Assembly: GCA_028571685.1 (NCBI GenBank)
Contig: CM053156.1
Span: 83,145,049 to 83,209,048, forward strand
Direction: 5' to 3'
Source of the DNA: Heterohyrax brucei
Taxonomy: Eukaryota > Chordata > Mammalia > Hyracoidea > Procaviidae
Length of the DNA stretch: 64,000 bases
The position numbers and the translations under genes were made by a program. The notes beneath the pieces were generated by a model. The model was not told where the DNA came from and searched no databases. It saw only the letters and a program-made list of their open reading frames with translations. Positions 44,070 through 56,861 of the stretch are shown here, one piece after another. How positions within the stretch are numbered: position 1 is the first letter of the stretch; the number at the start of each line of letters is the position of its first letter.

Positions 44070-44232
44070 TACCCTGGTGGCATGGTGGTTACAGGCTACA
44101 TTTGCTAACCTAAAAGCTGGCAGTTCATATCTGCCAGACATTCCTTGGAAACTCCATGGGACAGTTCTATTCAGACCTATAGGGATGCTATAAGTCGGAA
44201 TCGACTCAGCAGTGGCTCTGACTTTTATATAA
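44070..44232 (+). repeat. AfroSINE
   Basis: 'taccctggtggcatggtggt' to 'ataagtcggaatcgactcag'. Complete. Confidence 0.93.
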
Positions 44233-45763
44233 ATGTATAGGTGTTCATTTAAAAGGCAGAAAATACTTTCTTCATAAACTATTTAGTTGAGCATAAGATA
44301 TTAGGACAGCCTAATCCACTTGGATGTTTATTTCAAGATTTTTGATAGAAAGGAGGAGACAGTCTTTTGCTCAGTGCTGTACTAACGATAAAATGCTCAA
44401 AGCTAAAGTAAGCGTATCTATGTTTTCCTGTAAGCTCATGTGACTATTAATGAGGGCAGGTTCATAGATTTAGTTGTAAAGGCCCGTTGGCTTTTATCTA
44501 GTCCACGTACACAGTTATGATCCCAGTCTGTAATTTTGACCTTGGCCAGTGAAACTTCAGCTGTTTACTACAGAGGGGACACATGAGTGGGTGTCAGTTC
44601 TTGTAGCTTGAAAAAAACGCCTTATTTTTAACCTTCATTTTCATCTTCTCATGGACAAATTCTTGTGCCTTTATTTTGAAAATCCACTATTCCATTTCTT
44701 TCCGAACCAGCACAGATGTGGGAAGGGTCTCAACTGCATGTTACAAAACCCACCTCCTGCATGAAGATGTTTTGGGGGCTGCACTGGCTGGTGCCTTTCG
44801 CTATACAAACACACACAGCAATCCTGATAACACCACCAGCTTTGAAAAGTTGTAGGTCAGCCTAACCAGGTCCGAGCACGTGTGGGGCTTCATGACAATA
44901 GTAAGGACTTTGGTCGTTTCTCTCCCAGCAGAGGGTGCCGGCCTGATGTCAGAGACACAGCCAGTGCCAGCAGGATCCAGCACGGAAAACCTGATTTCCC
45001 CTCCTTAGACCTTATGCGTGCCTAGGCAGCTGATTTTATTTCCATTTTAATAACAAAAAGGAACACAGTGCTAATCTTTCAAATGAAGATGGAAATATTT
45101 TTCCTACTGAGTAATTTTTCAGCACTATTTCTGACTGAACTGTCCTTAGGGAAGCAGTCCAGGATGTAATTCTACTGTCATATAAAATGGCACATTGTAT
45201 TCTCATCAAATGCATTTTCTGCTCTGACACTTTTTTTTCTCTCTCCTTCTCTCTACTAACAGGAAAGAATTTCTTGGAGAGAAACTTTTAATATCTATAC
45301 ATGATAGCCAAATTTTCTTTGATGAGCAGATACGCCCCAACAGATCCCAATACTGAGGGTGTCTGCCATTTCCACCTTCTCCAGGCAAAGAAAGTGACTG
45401 TTTTATGTGAAGGGGTAGGGGAAGAAGAGGGACAGGCATAGTAATAAAGTAAAGATCTTCCTTTTTGCATCGTCCAGGAGATAAAGGAAAGTGCCTGTGA
45501 TGAATAGTAGCCCACATAAAATAGAGAGAGAGAGACAAAAAAGAGAAGGGAAAAGAATGTCTTCTTTGAAGTCATTTTATACATTAAAATGTTGGAAAAT
45601 GATTTGTCTGAGTTATTTTTAAATGAAATGGGGAGGAGAGAACTTCGATGCCATATATATTAAATACAGTTTTCTTAATTTTTTGAAGCTTTTAGGTCAA
45701 GTTTTCTTTCCTGCTGGAGAAGAACTCAGCCTGAGATAAAAGACCCAAATTGCTTTTCTTTTG
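44233..45763. other. Unassigned 1.5-kb stretch
   Basis: No repeat family or coding exon recognised. Frames up to 110 codons on the minus strand (45206-45538) overlap a T-rich tract and a GA repeat at about 45522-45535. Confidence 0.4.
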
Positions 45764-45808
45764 GGTTGCCGTGAGTCGGCTTGGACTCGACGGCACTAGG
45801 CTTGGCTT
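45764..45808 (+). repeat. AfroSINE/RTE tail-only fragment
   Basis: 45 bp from 'gggttgccgtgagtcggctt' to 'aggcttggctt', the extreme SINE/RTE 3' end. No SINE head or body upstream. Confidence 0.8.
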
Positions 45809-46887
45809 AATTTATGTCAACTTTTATTGGAACTGAACTATCAGGAGTGGTAACATTTGTATTCTCATCGTCCCCCCTATGTAAGTGTATCATAATTATT
45901 GTATTATGTTGTCCTACAAATCCGGGCCCTAGAAGTGATTACTGGATTACTGTCATCTTAAAAATGTAGTTCTAAGGGCAGTGTCTTATTTTTAGAGAAG
46001 GAAAATCACTTCTCTATGAAACTATAATACGGGGAGAGGTGCAGATGGTGAAATATTAAATGCATTATGGATAGGCTGGACTTTAATAAAACCAGGAAAG
46101 CTTCTTATTCTGAAAAACAGTGGGGAGTCTGGCATAGATCAAAGGCTGGGTAATAGCGAACCAGCTAATAGAGGACACCTCGGGGTCCATCGGGTATCAT
46201 AAGCTAATAATAGGAGGATGCCACTCAAAGGCTCAGCCCAGATTTCCTGCTGTCTCCATTAGGAAAAAAGGCAAAATGAGCCCTTTTCCTGTGTTACCAG
46301 ATTTCATATCTGGACCAAACTCAAGAAGCCTTCCAGGGTTAACAAATGGAGCCTGCAGTGTTCATCACTATTTTCGTTTTCTTAAAGTCTTGAGAACTGG
46401 GAGCAGAGAAGGAGTCAACCACGTTTTCAGTTAGATGCTGAACTCTGAGTCTCATCAAAGAGTGTTCTCTCCCTTGTCATCTTAGAGTAGAGGATTGCTC
46501 TCTGGTTGCTTTTCCTGAGAAAAGTTTGGAGGACTTGTTTTCTAAAATGTTCAAGTTTGCAATGCACAGCCTAACAAAACAAGCACACATAATTGGAAGA
46601 AATTATCCAGAGTAATTACTTAGGGATTGACCTTCTGCGCTTTTCTCTCTCTCTTTAGTATTCTGCACCGTGCTTATTGTAGGACAGAGAAGACAGTTCT
46701 TCCTAAGACAAGTAGCTTAGGATCACTCTTCAGAGACTCAGAATCACCATTTAGTCAGTCTTTGGGTTTTTGAGAGGGATGGGGGGTGTTAATAATATTA
46801 ATCTATTTCAGTTTAGGCAAGGCAACTGTAATTTAGCTGGCAAATGTCCATATTAATGATAGTAATGACAACAACAAGTCTGTTTCA
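45809..46887. other. Unassigned 1.1-kb stretch
   Basis: No repeat recognised; looks single-copy. Candidate for conserved non-coding DNA only by absence of repeats. Confidence 0.4.
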
Positions 46888-47100
46888 GGTATTAGTAATG
46901 ATTTGGGTATTGGATTTTATACATGTTATCTCCTATAGTTTTTGTAATACCCCTGTGAGGCAGACCTTTTTACTTTCTCTATAATAAGGAAAGTTAAGCC
47001 CAGGAAAATTAAATAGCCAGTCCATAATCTCACTGCTTTGCAAGGGCAGTCGGTACCCAAACCCGACTGTCTGACGATCAGCCCACCCAATTATTTCCTA
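46888..47100 (+). repeat. MIR SINE
   Basis: 'acatgttatctcctatagtt', 'aatacccctgtgaggcagac', 'aaggaaagttaagcccagga' and 'ccagtccataatctcactgc' follow the MIR core order. Confidence 0.8.
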
Positions 47101-47738
47101 TGTTAAATGGTTTCATAATCTGTTTTCATTACAAAAAGTAATCTCTTTTGGAAGTTAAAAATTTTCAGACAAATGCTTCTTCCTTTTTTATAGTTGCAAT
47201 GGATTATTTAATACTTCGAACCCCAACCTCCAGATCTGTTAATGAAATGATCAGCATTTCAGTGGGGGACACAGGTGCCTTAATCATTACTTAAAGAACC
47301 ATAAAGAATTTTGTTTCATGGCAAAGGACTCAGACACAGAAGTGCCTCCCTTATCTTATTATCAAAAGCTTGGAAGATGCAAGGGTACTTAGACACATGC
47401 TGTTGTCATTGTGAGGGGATGTGAAGTCCCTATTGGGTCCTCAGACTACACTTGACATAAAGACAACAGGTAAAAGATACTCAGCCAGAGTCAGGGTTGA
47501 TTTGGGCAGACTGGCCTGCTTGGACGCTGCGATGCTGGAGTCCAGGTTCAGTTGGCAATAGCTCTACTTGCTACCGCTTGGTGAAAATGCAGCCCTACAG
47601 GAACCAAGTTTGGTTCAGGAACAAGAAGTGGCAGATGCACTGTTGTGTGTCAGTTCTTGAACTTGAGCACATGCCAGAGGCCGTGGAGGGCTAGTTCACC
47701 TGCAGGCTCCTGGGCCTCACTTTCAAAGTTTCTCATTC
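47101..47738. other. Unassigned stretch
   Basis: No repeat or gene recognised. Confidence 0.4.
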
Positions 47739-47739
47739 A

Positions 47740-47945
47740 GTGGTTCTAGCTAAAATCTACTCCCTGTGAATTGATTCTGACTCACACTGACCCTATTGGA
47801 CACAGCAGAACTGGCTCATGGGGTTTGCTAGGCTAACCTTGGTGAAAGCAGGCTTCTGTATCTTTCTCCCTTGGAGCTGATGGTGGGTTAGACTGATGAC
47901 CTTTCTGTTAGTGGCTAAGTCTTAACCGTTGTGCCAGTAGCACAA
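47740..47945 (-). repeat. AfroSINE, second subfamily
   Basis: 'gattctgactcacactgacc', 'gtgaaagcaggcttctgtat' and 'ctttctgttagtggctaagt' are the complement of the SINE. Confidence 0.85.
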
Positions 47946-47962
47946 AACTAAGCAAACAAAAA

Positions 47963-48003
47963 CAGCAAACCTATTTCTGTGGAGTCAATTCTGACTCATC
48001 TGG
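47963..48003 (-). repeat. AfroSINE tail fragment
   Basis: 'gtggagtcaattctgactca' is the complement of the SINE 3' end; only ~40 bp. Confidence 0.6.
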
Positions 48004-48370
48004 TTGGGTCCCCAGAACTTGTGCGTCTGACAGTGCCCAGGTGATGCTGATGCTGCTGGTCCAGGGACCACACAGTGAAAACCATGACCGTAGCAGATGC
48101 TCTCAGCATTCGGCATGAATCCCCTTGGGTGCGTTCACTGTGTTGTTGTACACTGGTTGTTGTTCACTGATTCTTTCCTTCAGAGAAGGAGATGGCTCCT
48201 TTTAAGATTGTTCTCAGGCTGCTGGAAACAGCTCTGACCCAGTACCAGGAGAACTGGAACCCGTAACCAGTGACTGATACGTGGAGCTCGGGCTGCCCGA
48301 CTTCTGAGGTGCCTCTGTGGGGGGACCTGAGCTGAGCCCAGATTTCCCTACAGGATAGAGTCAAGCTTAC
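48004..48370. other. Unassigned spacer
   Basis: No gene or repeat recognised. Confidence 0.45.
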
Positions 48371-48985
48371 TGTTGTGGTTCGAATTGTGTATCCCAGCCT
48401 CTCACCCCATGTTCATATGTGTTGGAAATTTGAACTCTGGTCCTGTCGAGGAAACCCTGGTGGCATAGTGGTTAAGTGCTATGGCTGCTAACCAAAATGA
48501 TGGCAGTTTGAATCCACCAAGTGCTTTATGGAAATCCTATGGGGCAGTTCTCCTCTGTTGCACAGAATCACTATGCATTGAAACAATTCCACAGCAATGG
48601 GTTTGTTTTCTTTTTTGGAGGGGAGGTTGATGTAATCCTACCTGGAAAGAGGATCTTGTTTGCTACATTAATGAGGCCGTATCATATGCAGTGTGTCTGT
48701 ACCTCATCTCTTCTGAGTGATGCAAACAGCAGCTGAGACACATAGATGCCAGATCACCAACTGGGAAGACAGAAACATGTGTGAGGGTTGCCAGGGAACT
48801 CAGAAACAGTGGGGGGACAACAGCCAAGACAAGGGTCTCTCCCCAGGGTAGACAAACAGTCCGTGCCCCTCCAGGATCCTGAATTCAGACTTCTAGCATC
48901 CTGAACTATGGGACAATAAATTTCTCTTTGTTAAAGCCACCAACTTGTAGGATTTCTGTTACAGCAATGCCAGGTAACTCAGACA
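48371..48985 (+). mobile_element. LTR, MaLR-type fossil, with nested SINE
   Basis: Begins TGTTGTGGTTCGAATTGTGT and ends GGTAACTCAGACA. 'acttctagcatcctgaacta' and 'acaataaatttctctttgtt' are typical MaLR 3' motifs with the poly(A) signal. Flanking 5 bp are cttac and gttac (4 of 5), fitting ERVL/MaLR. Solo LTR, old; related to but distinct from 24276-26750. The AfroSINE at 48451-48615 inserted later. Confidence 0.8.
48451..48615 (+). repeat. AfroSINE nested in LTR
   Basis: 'gaaaccctggtggcatagtg' to a T-rich tail. The 3' end is degraded ('cattgaaacaattccacagc'). Confidence 0.9.
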
Positions 48986-49794
48986 GTTACTCTTCACGGC
49001 ATCTCGTTGGGCATCTCCCCCTTTCTGAACTCCTAACCCGAGCCCAGCTTTATCCCTCCTTCATCTGCTTTTCTAGGAACATGTTTTTAATACATTACTT
49101 CCCCAGAGATCTTCACAGAACCCAATCTAAGCCCTCTATCCGTTGACCATTACCCCCAGTGTTTTCAGGATGGTGATGTAACCCAGGTATTAAAGAGAGG
49201 AGCCCCTCAGCTCATCCTCTGTGGTGAGGATCACCAGCGTCTGGGGGACGCCCAGGGCCAGCGGACAGGCACCCCAGACAGGCTGCATCTGCTCTGTGTC
49301 CTCCGGAGCACACATGTGCAGCATGTTTGCACCTGCAAACCATTCCAGTGGTTCTGCTTCCAAACTCCTGGAGTTTAGGAATTCTTTCTCACTGGTTTGT
49401 TAACTGCTGAAATTGTAGGCTTTAGGAAGATCCTGCACATAGAAGGTGTACATACATTATGAGACAGAGACTATCAGAAAGTGCTTAAAAAAAAAAAAAA
49501 AAGCCATACCTTGAGTTACAGCCTCAAGAGTTGGGAGCATCTGTGGTTGGGAATTTATATCAAAGGTAGACATAGTATCTTCCTCTCATCTCTCATCACT
49601 CATCTTCAATCAAGCCAGCATTATAGCTGGCATCAGAAAGGGGATCTAAATCCCTGAATGATGTAAACCAACAAAACTTATAACACCGACTCCTTTTTCT
49701 CTTGTTTCTTTGTCAATTAAATACTCTTGTGCATGTACTACAAAATATAGTTTTAGGATTTTGACCACTTTGCATTGTTTGAGACTGTAAAACT
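48986..49794. other. Unassigned stretch
   Basis: No gene. A run of A17 is at 49486-49502, possibly the tail of an unrecognised retrocopy. Confidence 0.4.
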
Positions 49795-49915
49795 TATTTA
49801 TTCAACAGATGTTTAAATGCCCACTGTGCAATGTGCTCTTCTAAGGTCTGGGAATGTAAGAGTTAATGCAACACTGAAAAAGAATTATAGATCTCAATGA
49901 GTTTACATTCTGAAC
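49795..49915 (+). repeat. L2 LINE 3' end
   Basis: 'tatttattcaacagatgttt', 'aatgcccactgtgcaatgtg' and 'gatctcaatgagtttacatt' match the L2 3' end order. Confidence 0.65.
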
Positions 49916-50044
49916 CAGAAATGTTATCCACATATGTGGAAAGAAAGGAAAGCAGAGAATTGTTTCTTTCTAAAATAGTTTACACAGCAGACCACACACT
50001 AATTCAATAATTCCTATGTGTCCCGTGAAATCATGACTCTGAAC

Positions 50045-50795
50045 CACCAAACAAAGCAACCAAATGCTGTGAGGGGTTTCTTTGTCTTCCAAGCTTAGTA
50101 GTTGGTCTGGACATCCCAGTTAATTGGCCCAATAAGGTATTTCTCTACTTCTTAATTTGTTGCATAGTGCTTGGGGCCTTAAAAGCTTCCAAGTGGCCAT
50201 TCAAAATACAATTGACATCTATATGCCTGGAGTGACAATGAAAAAGAAGAGTAAGGGGATAGACGTAGGAGATATAATGTGTGGCTGATTTCCTCCAAGA
50301 GTAACTGTCTCCTTTGCCATGAAGTCAGAAGAACTGGATAACATCCAGCCACTGTTTCTGAAAATTTTAATTAAAACGTCCTTAGCAGAATCCTGATCAA
50401 AAGGGGGAAACTTTAGAACAGAATTTTAAATTATTATGGAGTCCATACTTTCTGAAACTGTGGAGTCTGGTTCAACCTCCAGAACTATAGACCTGAGATC
50501 ATCTTTAAAACTTAAGCCATCTTAAACTGAAGTCATCTTAAAACTAAGCAATAGTTTAGCTGGTAAACAATGTCTGCATTGAGCTTTGTGCTCATTGCTC
50601 TAATGAGTATCAAATTGACAACAGAAACTTGACAGATTAGATCAGAAATTTAGAAGGCAGTGTTTTTATATTAACACAGGAGGTGTAACCCAGAAAAGGA
50701 AGGTGAGAGTGCCTGTACAACTAAGAATGTGTTCAATGTCACTGGTCATTGAACTGTACATGGAGAAATTGTTGAATTGGTAAAAAAAAAACCCA
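50045..50795 (+). mobile_element. L1 3' UTR, older subfamily
   Basis: 'cttggggccttaaaagcttc', 'caagtggccattcaaaatac', 'gaagtcagaagaactggata' and 'acatccagcc' are the diverged equivalents of the L1 3' UTR blocks. It ends near an A-run at 50783-50792. More diverged than 19190-20078 and 35220-36101. Confidence 0.7.
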
Positions 50796-52714
50796 AACAA
50801 GCAAAAGAAATGCCTCATTTTAAAGCTGTATGTAAATAAAAAAAGATCCGTTAATATGTTTCTTCTAATTAAAAAAAAAAAATGATGAGTGAAGAAGTGA
50901 AAATAATTTTGTTTCCTTCAACATGAAGCTAAACACTTGCTCTTTCCTCTCCGTTGACTTTTTCTGGTACCTTTGCCGGATTGGCCCTGCTATCCATTTC
51001 AAACACCTTTTCAGAGGGACTATCCTGACCACCAACTCCACATCGGTGTCCTGTGCCCTCACCTTACACCCACATATACTTCTTTCTTGTGCTTAGCTGT
51101 GCTTTCTTCTTCAGAGAATGTACTACTGTCTGGACGCCTTCGGTTCATTTGTTTAGTTACTGATTTCCTTTTCTTTTCTTCAACTAACATGAAAACTCTG
51201 CGTAGCCAGGGTCTTTGCCTTACTAATTGCTAGGTCTCCCGTGCTTGGCATTCTGCACATGCTCAATAAATAGTCACTAATGACTTCACACAATTATGAA
51301 TGTAAAAAATTAAAAAAGATAACTAACATTCTATCTTTGGAAGTTACTGTTTTTGCACACAATTATTTTGTAAAAATGTCATTTTTTAGTGTGAGTCACT
51401 TCTTTGTGTATACATGCACAGGGACATCTGTTAATTTGCAGTTGTAATTATTTCCACAGATGGGTGTTAAATTATAGACATGACCAAGGAGATGTGACAG
51501 AACTTGCTGCCATCCTTTACAAGTGGTCTTTTCAATGTGCATTTTAGGGACCAGACCCTTTATTCTGCTTAGACGCCTCCGTATGAATTGAGTGGACTGC
51601 CCACAATGCCTCGGATGCTTTGTTTTCATGATGCGAAGTGTCTTTGAGCTTTGAGGCAACCTGGCTCTCCCTGAGCTACCAGGCCCAGTTATCTTCAAGC
51701 CAAGTCCTCAGCAGGATAAAAGGATATTTCTGGAAAGGGAATTTATGCATTCAGCGTATACACCATGGCTGTGTCCTAGCTACATAGCTGCGGTTCCAGA
51801 AAATTAATTGGATGCTTTTGTACACAGACGCGTTCCTCAAGTACATCACGAATTTTGGTCACATTGGTTTCCATTGCCAATCAGACGGTTGGGGGAAATC
51901 GGTTTATCTGATTTTTCCAGTTTTTGGCATTGTGTAGGTTGGCAATAGAAACCACACCAGGCTACACTTAGAATAATAGAATTTGCCATCTGTCGTAAAT
52001 GCCTACCAATTATTCTTTTTAATTTGGAGTTTCTCTCATCACTTTCAATAAAAGAGGGAGCATCATGAAAATTTCAAACCTAATGAGTAGTCTAAAAACA
52101 TTTTGACTTAAAAAAAATAAAAAGGCTCATTGCATCATAGAACTTTTGATCAATGGGCAGTGTAATAAACGTCTATTGCTTTTTCCTGCTCAGCTTTTAT
52201 ATCTAGTTCTGGAACATTCCCTCAGTTTTTCTTTGGGGACGTACGTGACACCAGTCCTGGTAAATTCAGTTCAGGTATGGCTGATGTTTCCTATGCTTCC
52301 TCCATATTGAGGTAGGGACTCATGAACCAGGCTGGTCCCTTACATTCTAATCCCAGGGTGACATTTGACTGAGGAACTGGCAGATGACTAGTCAGTGACT
52401 AGTCAGTGAGCCAGAATGCCAGTGTTTGCTGGAATGATCAGAAGACAGTATGCTACTAGGTGAGACTCTAAGGATATAGGGCTGGAGCAACAGTGACTGT
52501 CAGATGGAAGGAGCCTGCCTGAAAGTGAAGGTGTCAGAGTAGAAAGCAAGTTGAAAGATGGAATGGAAAAGGATGAGGAAGAAGGTGATCTGCTACAGAC
52601 TTCTAATGAAACTGGATGCAGGAGCCAGTAGAGCTGAAGGGTACACACATCCTCTGAGACTTTTTCAGTTGTGATGTTTTCTGCTTAATCTAGTTTGACC
52701 TCTGTTTCTATCAT
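50796..52714. other. Unassigned 1.9-kb stretch
   Basis: A second A-run is at 50870-50882. An 11-bp unit 'gactagtcagt' is repeated directly at 52386-52408. A tail resembling L2 ('cttggcattctgcacatgct' then 'caataaat') is at 51244-51272. No gene found. Confidence 0.4.
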
Positions 52715-52832
52715 TTGTGGAAATTCTGGTGGTGCATTTCAGATCTGCCAGGTGCTCCTTGGCAACTCTATAGGGCAGCTCTACTCTGACCTATAGGGTC
52801 GCTATGAGTCAGAATCGACTCAACGGCAGTGA
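52715..52832 (+). repeat. AfroSINE with internal deletion
   Basis: 'aaattctggtggtgcatttc' joins the SINE head directly to the middle, then 'tatgagtcagaatcgactca' then 'acggcagtg'. About 35 bp of head are missing. Confidence 0.9.
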
Positions 52833-54455
52833 CTGTCTCCATCATTTATACCTGAATATTTACTGACTACTAGATTTTGACTTACTAAATCCAACAAGGA
52901 CAATTCTTCACGTGCTTGACATGACTTGGTATTGGAATTCATACATCTCAAAGACTCAAAAGTGTTTAATCACATGTTCTATGGGAACAACTTGTGAGTC
53001 CAGTTTCTTATAGTTCAGCATGTCCATTGTTTCTAAAGAAGGTTCTAGGAGCCACCTTTGGCAGTAGCTTTGCGACATCTCCTGTTCAAAGACACGATGA
53101 AGCTAATACTAGGGGAGCTCAAGCCAAAAAGGAAGTTTGTATTTTCAGGTACACTTCCAATTTCTTTCTAGCTTAACTCTGAGGGAGAGAAGAGGCAGAT
53201 CACCATATAATCTATTCAATTTCAATTTCGAGAAATGCTGCTGCTGATCAAAGGATACTTGGGAGTAACACATTTCCATAAAATAAATTTTGACAACTTC
53301 CCCCTAAACATGTATCTTACTTAAGCTTTTGATTTAAAAGGAGAAATGGAGATTGGCAGGAACGGTAAGTGAAAGTGGTAGTGATAACACAGGGGCTGCC
53401 ACGTAGACTGTACCTTGGAATTCCCGTCGCTGTCTAAGGTAGTCCTTAACCTAGTAATTTTAAGCTACTGAGCACCCCCACTGTTTCTCAGCTCAACAGT
53501 TTCTGTGGAAGCGTCTTCCCGAAGGTAGTGGATATCGCAAAGGAGTGCCCCTCCTGCATCCCCACTACAGCGTCGGAGAGGTCCAGCTCACCCATCCCTT
53601 GTCTGGCGTTCCTTTCTGCGTGTGCTGAACGCTGAAAACTCTCTTAGATGCTGTCACCTTGAATCTATGGAGCAACAGCCTTGAAGGGAACTGGAGTTTG
53701 AAATACCTTGGGTCAGTATTTCTGTACAGACACCGCTGTCTGCCTTCCTTTTTTTAAGATATCACTGAACCATAGCATATTCGTACATGGCTATTCTAAA
53801 AATAGAATTTGAATGTCTGCTTAACATGACCTGAAAGTCATTGTTGGTTAGTTGTTTAATATTCGCCACTTTCTTGTAGAAGTGTATGGTAGACTAGTCT
53901 TGGTCATGTGAAGAGGCAGATTCATTTGGGATTCAGCTCATTGCAATACTGGGGTCACAAAACAAGGCAGGACTGTGATCATAAGGAAGAAAATGAAGCA
54001 CAATGAAACAAATATAATTTTAATTTCTGAATAGGTGTTTCTGGCCTGCTGTTTAGCAAATAGTAAATTATTTAGGGTAAATTTACTCAGTAAATACTAA
54101 GTGTTTATCAGATAGCTTAGCCTCCATCTGCCCACTTGTTTAAATCGATTTATTAACTTTTAATCTCCCACTTTTTGACATCTCCTTCTTGTTCTCCCTC
54201 CCCAAAATTCACAACATCCATTCTCTGAGGCTAACTTCAGCTAACTTACCGAGTGAGCACTCAATTCAAGTGGCTTGCCCAAAGCCTTAACGTCTCAAGG
54301 GGTGTTGGAAGAGTTCTAATGGAAAAACACGTGAAGTTGAATGAATCTACAAATTTTGTCCATTCCTTGGACCAGAAGGGATGTAATGCAGAGTTTGCAA
54401 AAGAAAGGATAGACATCTTCTAGAAGACGTTGTCTGTTCCAGCTCTCTCCTCCCC
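52833..54455. other. Unassigned 1.6-kb stretch
   Basis: No repeat family or exon recognised. 53400-53660 is GC-richer than its surroundings. Confidence 0.4.
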
Positions 54456-54457
54456 CA

Positions 54458-54850
54458 CCACCCTGCATGCGTTACTGTCTATTACTAGGTAACAAATCAG
54501 CCTGAAACAGAACAGATTAACACAGCAAACATTTCTTATCTCACAGTTTCTCAGGTGAGGAATCAGGGCTAGTTTAGCTGAATATCTGGGCATCTTTGCT
54601 TCAGGATGTCTCATGAGGCTCCAATCAAGGTGTTGATTGAGGTGACAGTTTCCTCAAGCTATGAACTAGAACAGAATCCATTTGCAAATTCACTGACATG
54701 ATACTGGCAAGGCTTAGAAGATTTTTCCCAGCTGACTCATGAAGCTGTTGGCAGGTCTCGGGTCCTCTTTATATTATCTGGAGCCTCTTCATTGGGCTAC
54801 TCACAACATGGAACTTTGCTTTTCATAGAGCCAGGGATTCAAGAGCAGAA
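54458..54850 (-). mobile_element. MLT1-like LTR (MaLR) fossil
   Basis: On this strand 'ctattactaggtaacaaatc', 'tttcttatctcacagtttct' and 'ccaatcaaggtgttgattga' follow the complement of MLT1 LTRs, an ancient eutherian MaLR group. No clear duplication. Very diverged. Confidence 0.65.
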
Positions 54851-56278
54851 GAATAATCAACACCAACTTGGCGGAATTTCTCCGCACCTGGGATTTCTTC
54901 TGTTCTTCTTTATTCCATCCCAAAGTGGGAGCTCAGTAAATGTTCATTGTGTAGCAGGTCATTCTAAGTAAGCAGTCATTTAACTATTTGGGGATGAAAG
55001 TATGGCAGGAAAATCAGACTTGCATCACACTCTATAAGCATAATCAGTAAGCCAAGAGACAGATGGAAACGGAGGGGCTGAGTGGCTCTTCCCTGGAGAA
55101 ATACAAAGAGAACAGAAGAAAGGAAGAATGTGATCAGAAAGGGCTAGTCAAGACCACAGCCCCCAAGAGACACTTGTCTGGCTTTCTACTCAGACCTATT
55201 GAGAAGCTCTCAGCTCTTTTGCTTAATTAAGCCCTAATTCTGTTTTAATTTTTGTGTCTACTTATGGTAGGGGAAAGTATAATCCTCTCTAAACAGGCAC
55301 TCTGTTAATTCATTTCATCCGAGGCAAAGAAATTTGAAGCAATGATTTGGAAAAAATTGTAAGCTATGTTACTAGTTTCTTGTTTATCTTTTCCTTCTGG
55401 TTTCTCACCCTGTAACCTTTTGCCCCACGCATTTCAGCTGCCTGTGACAACATGCTTGTCCTAGAAAACATACTGGGAAATTTTGCATTCATCTTTGAAA
55501 ACAATTTTTCCACTGGTAGTATGCTGTCAGCCTCAGCCAACGTCAAACCAAGACCTTGTGGTTCTCTAAAAATGAATTCGGTTAAAGCTGCACTGTTTTA
55601 ACTCCACCTCCTGTAATAATCACCTACGGGCAAGCATTGCAAAGTCTGGTCAGGAATTTTAAGGGAGATGTTTCCATAGGTCTGTGTCACCCTTTAGCTT
55701 GGTGACCAAGTGTCTTCCCCCCTTACCCACAGCAGGGGCTGAGCTGTGGACAGTGGGACTCGGGAGAAAAAGAGACAAAGAGGCAAAGTGGATGTCAGTA
55801 TACCTCACTAGAGATGACTCTTCAGCACAGACATGTGGGTTAATATTACTGCTCAGGATTGTCTACAAGCCACTCGCCCCCTGATGCACAATGCCCAGCA
55901 TGGCGCACCGTTTAATTTACAGCTGCGCCCTAGCGTGCTGGTTTATTTATTTGTGTCTCTTTTTCTATGTGGAGCTTCAGAATTGAATCAGGAGGTTCAT
56001 TTCTTACTCAATCCCACTATTGCTCCCTGTGTGTATTGACTGACTTCAAACTGCAGTGACATGCACAAATAAAAAGGGAGGCTGTGGAGTTCGCTCCTGC
56101 AGAGGCTGTGTTCACAACTGGCTCCTCCACTTGCTGAAAGTGCAGCCTTGGGTGAGTTCCCCAGTTCCTCCCTGCCCTGGTTGTCTCAGATGTAATATGG
56201 GAATACTATCTGGAGACTCGAGAGGACTGAATTTTTAGTGAAATGGAAAGAACAGTGCCCGTCCCCTAACAGGTGTCT
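54851..56278. other. Unassigned 1.4-kb stretch with weak MIR
   Basis: A weak MIR-like block is at about 56140-56215 ('cttgggtgagttccccagtt', 'tctcagatgtaatatgggaa'). No gene found. Confidence 0.4.
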
Positions 56279-56279
56279 C

Positions 56280-56408
56280 GGCCGCACCGGTAGTGAAGCA
56301 TTTCCACTGCTAACTGTAAACTTGATCGTTGGAATCCATGACCTGTTCCTTGGAAATCTTATGGGGCAGTTCTCTGTTTTCAAAGCAATGGGTCTGGTTT
56401 TTTGGCTT
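56280..56408 (+). repeat. AfroSINE, diverged
   Basis: 'aaatcttatggggcagttct' and 'aatgggtctggttttttggc' are clear. The head is strongly diverged. Confidence 0.75.
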
Positions 56409-56689
56409 TTAGTCAGATAACTGTAAGGATTAGATTTTTAGTGAAGCAGAAACCACAGGGCCTAACCCACCAGTGTCCGACTAATGTTGGTTTCTGTCGC
56501 TGTTATTTTGAACTTAAACGATCCTTCGCGCTTGGTGCCATCAATAAACATGTGCAAAAAACATTTTTTTGGATGGCATAAGCATTGACAGCCTTGAGTT
56601 TTAAAAACAGTGCTTTCTTTCCTTGTTTGCTTTTTACCATCTACAACAACTTCCTGAATGTTCTGATGAGTATTAATATATATGGATTT
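56409..56689. other. Unassigned spacer
   Basis: No recognised element. Confidence 0.45.
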
Positions 56690-56858
56690 GTTTCTGTTAT
56701 AAATTTTTCTTAATAGAGGAAATGCATATATAACATAGCATTTGCCATTTTAACATTTTTCACATGTACAATTCTGTGACATTAGTTACGCGCATCCTAT
56801 TGTTAAATTGCTAGCATCATTCATGTCCCAAGTCTTCTATCACCCTTCACGGAAGCTG
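56690..56858. mobile_element. Ancient L1 (L1M-type) fragment
   Basis: 'atatataacatagcatttgc' then 'cattttaacatttttcacat' is a recurrent motif of old L1M 3' UTRs. Short and diverged; strand not fixed. Confidence 0.5.
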
Positions 56859-56861
56859 ACG

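Noticed and set aside
47497-47694. Frame containing VWFRNKKWQ, reminiscent of homeodomain helix 3
   Set aside because: Only a few residues resemble the motif; no preceding helices and no other conserved positions. Chance match.
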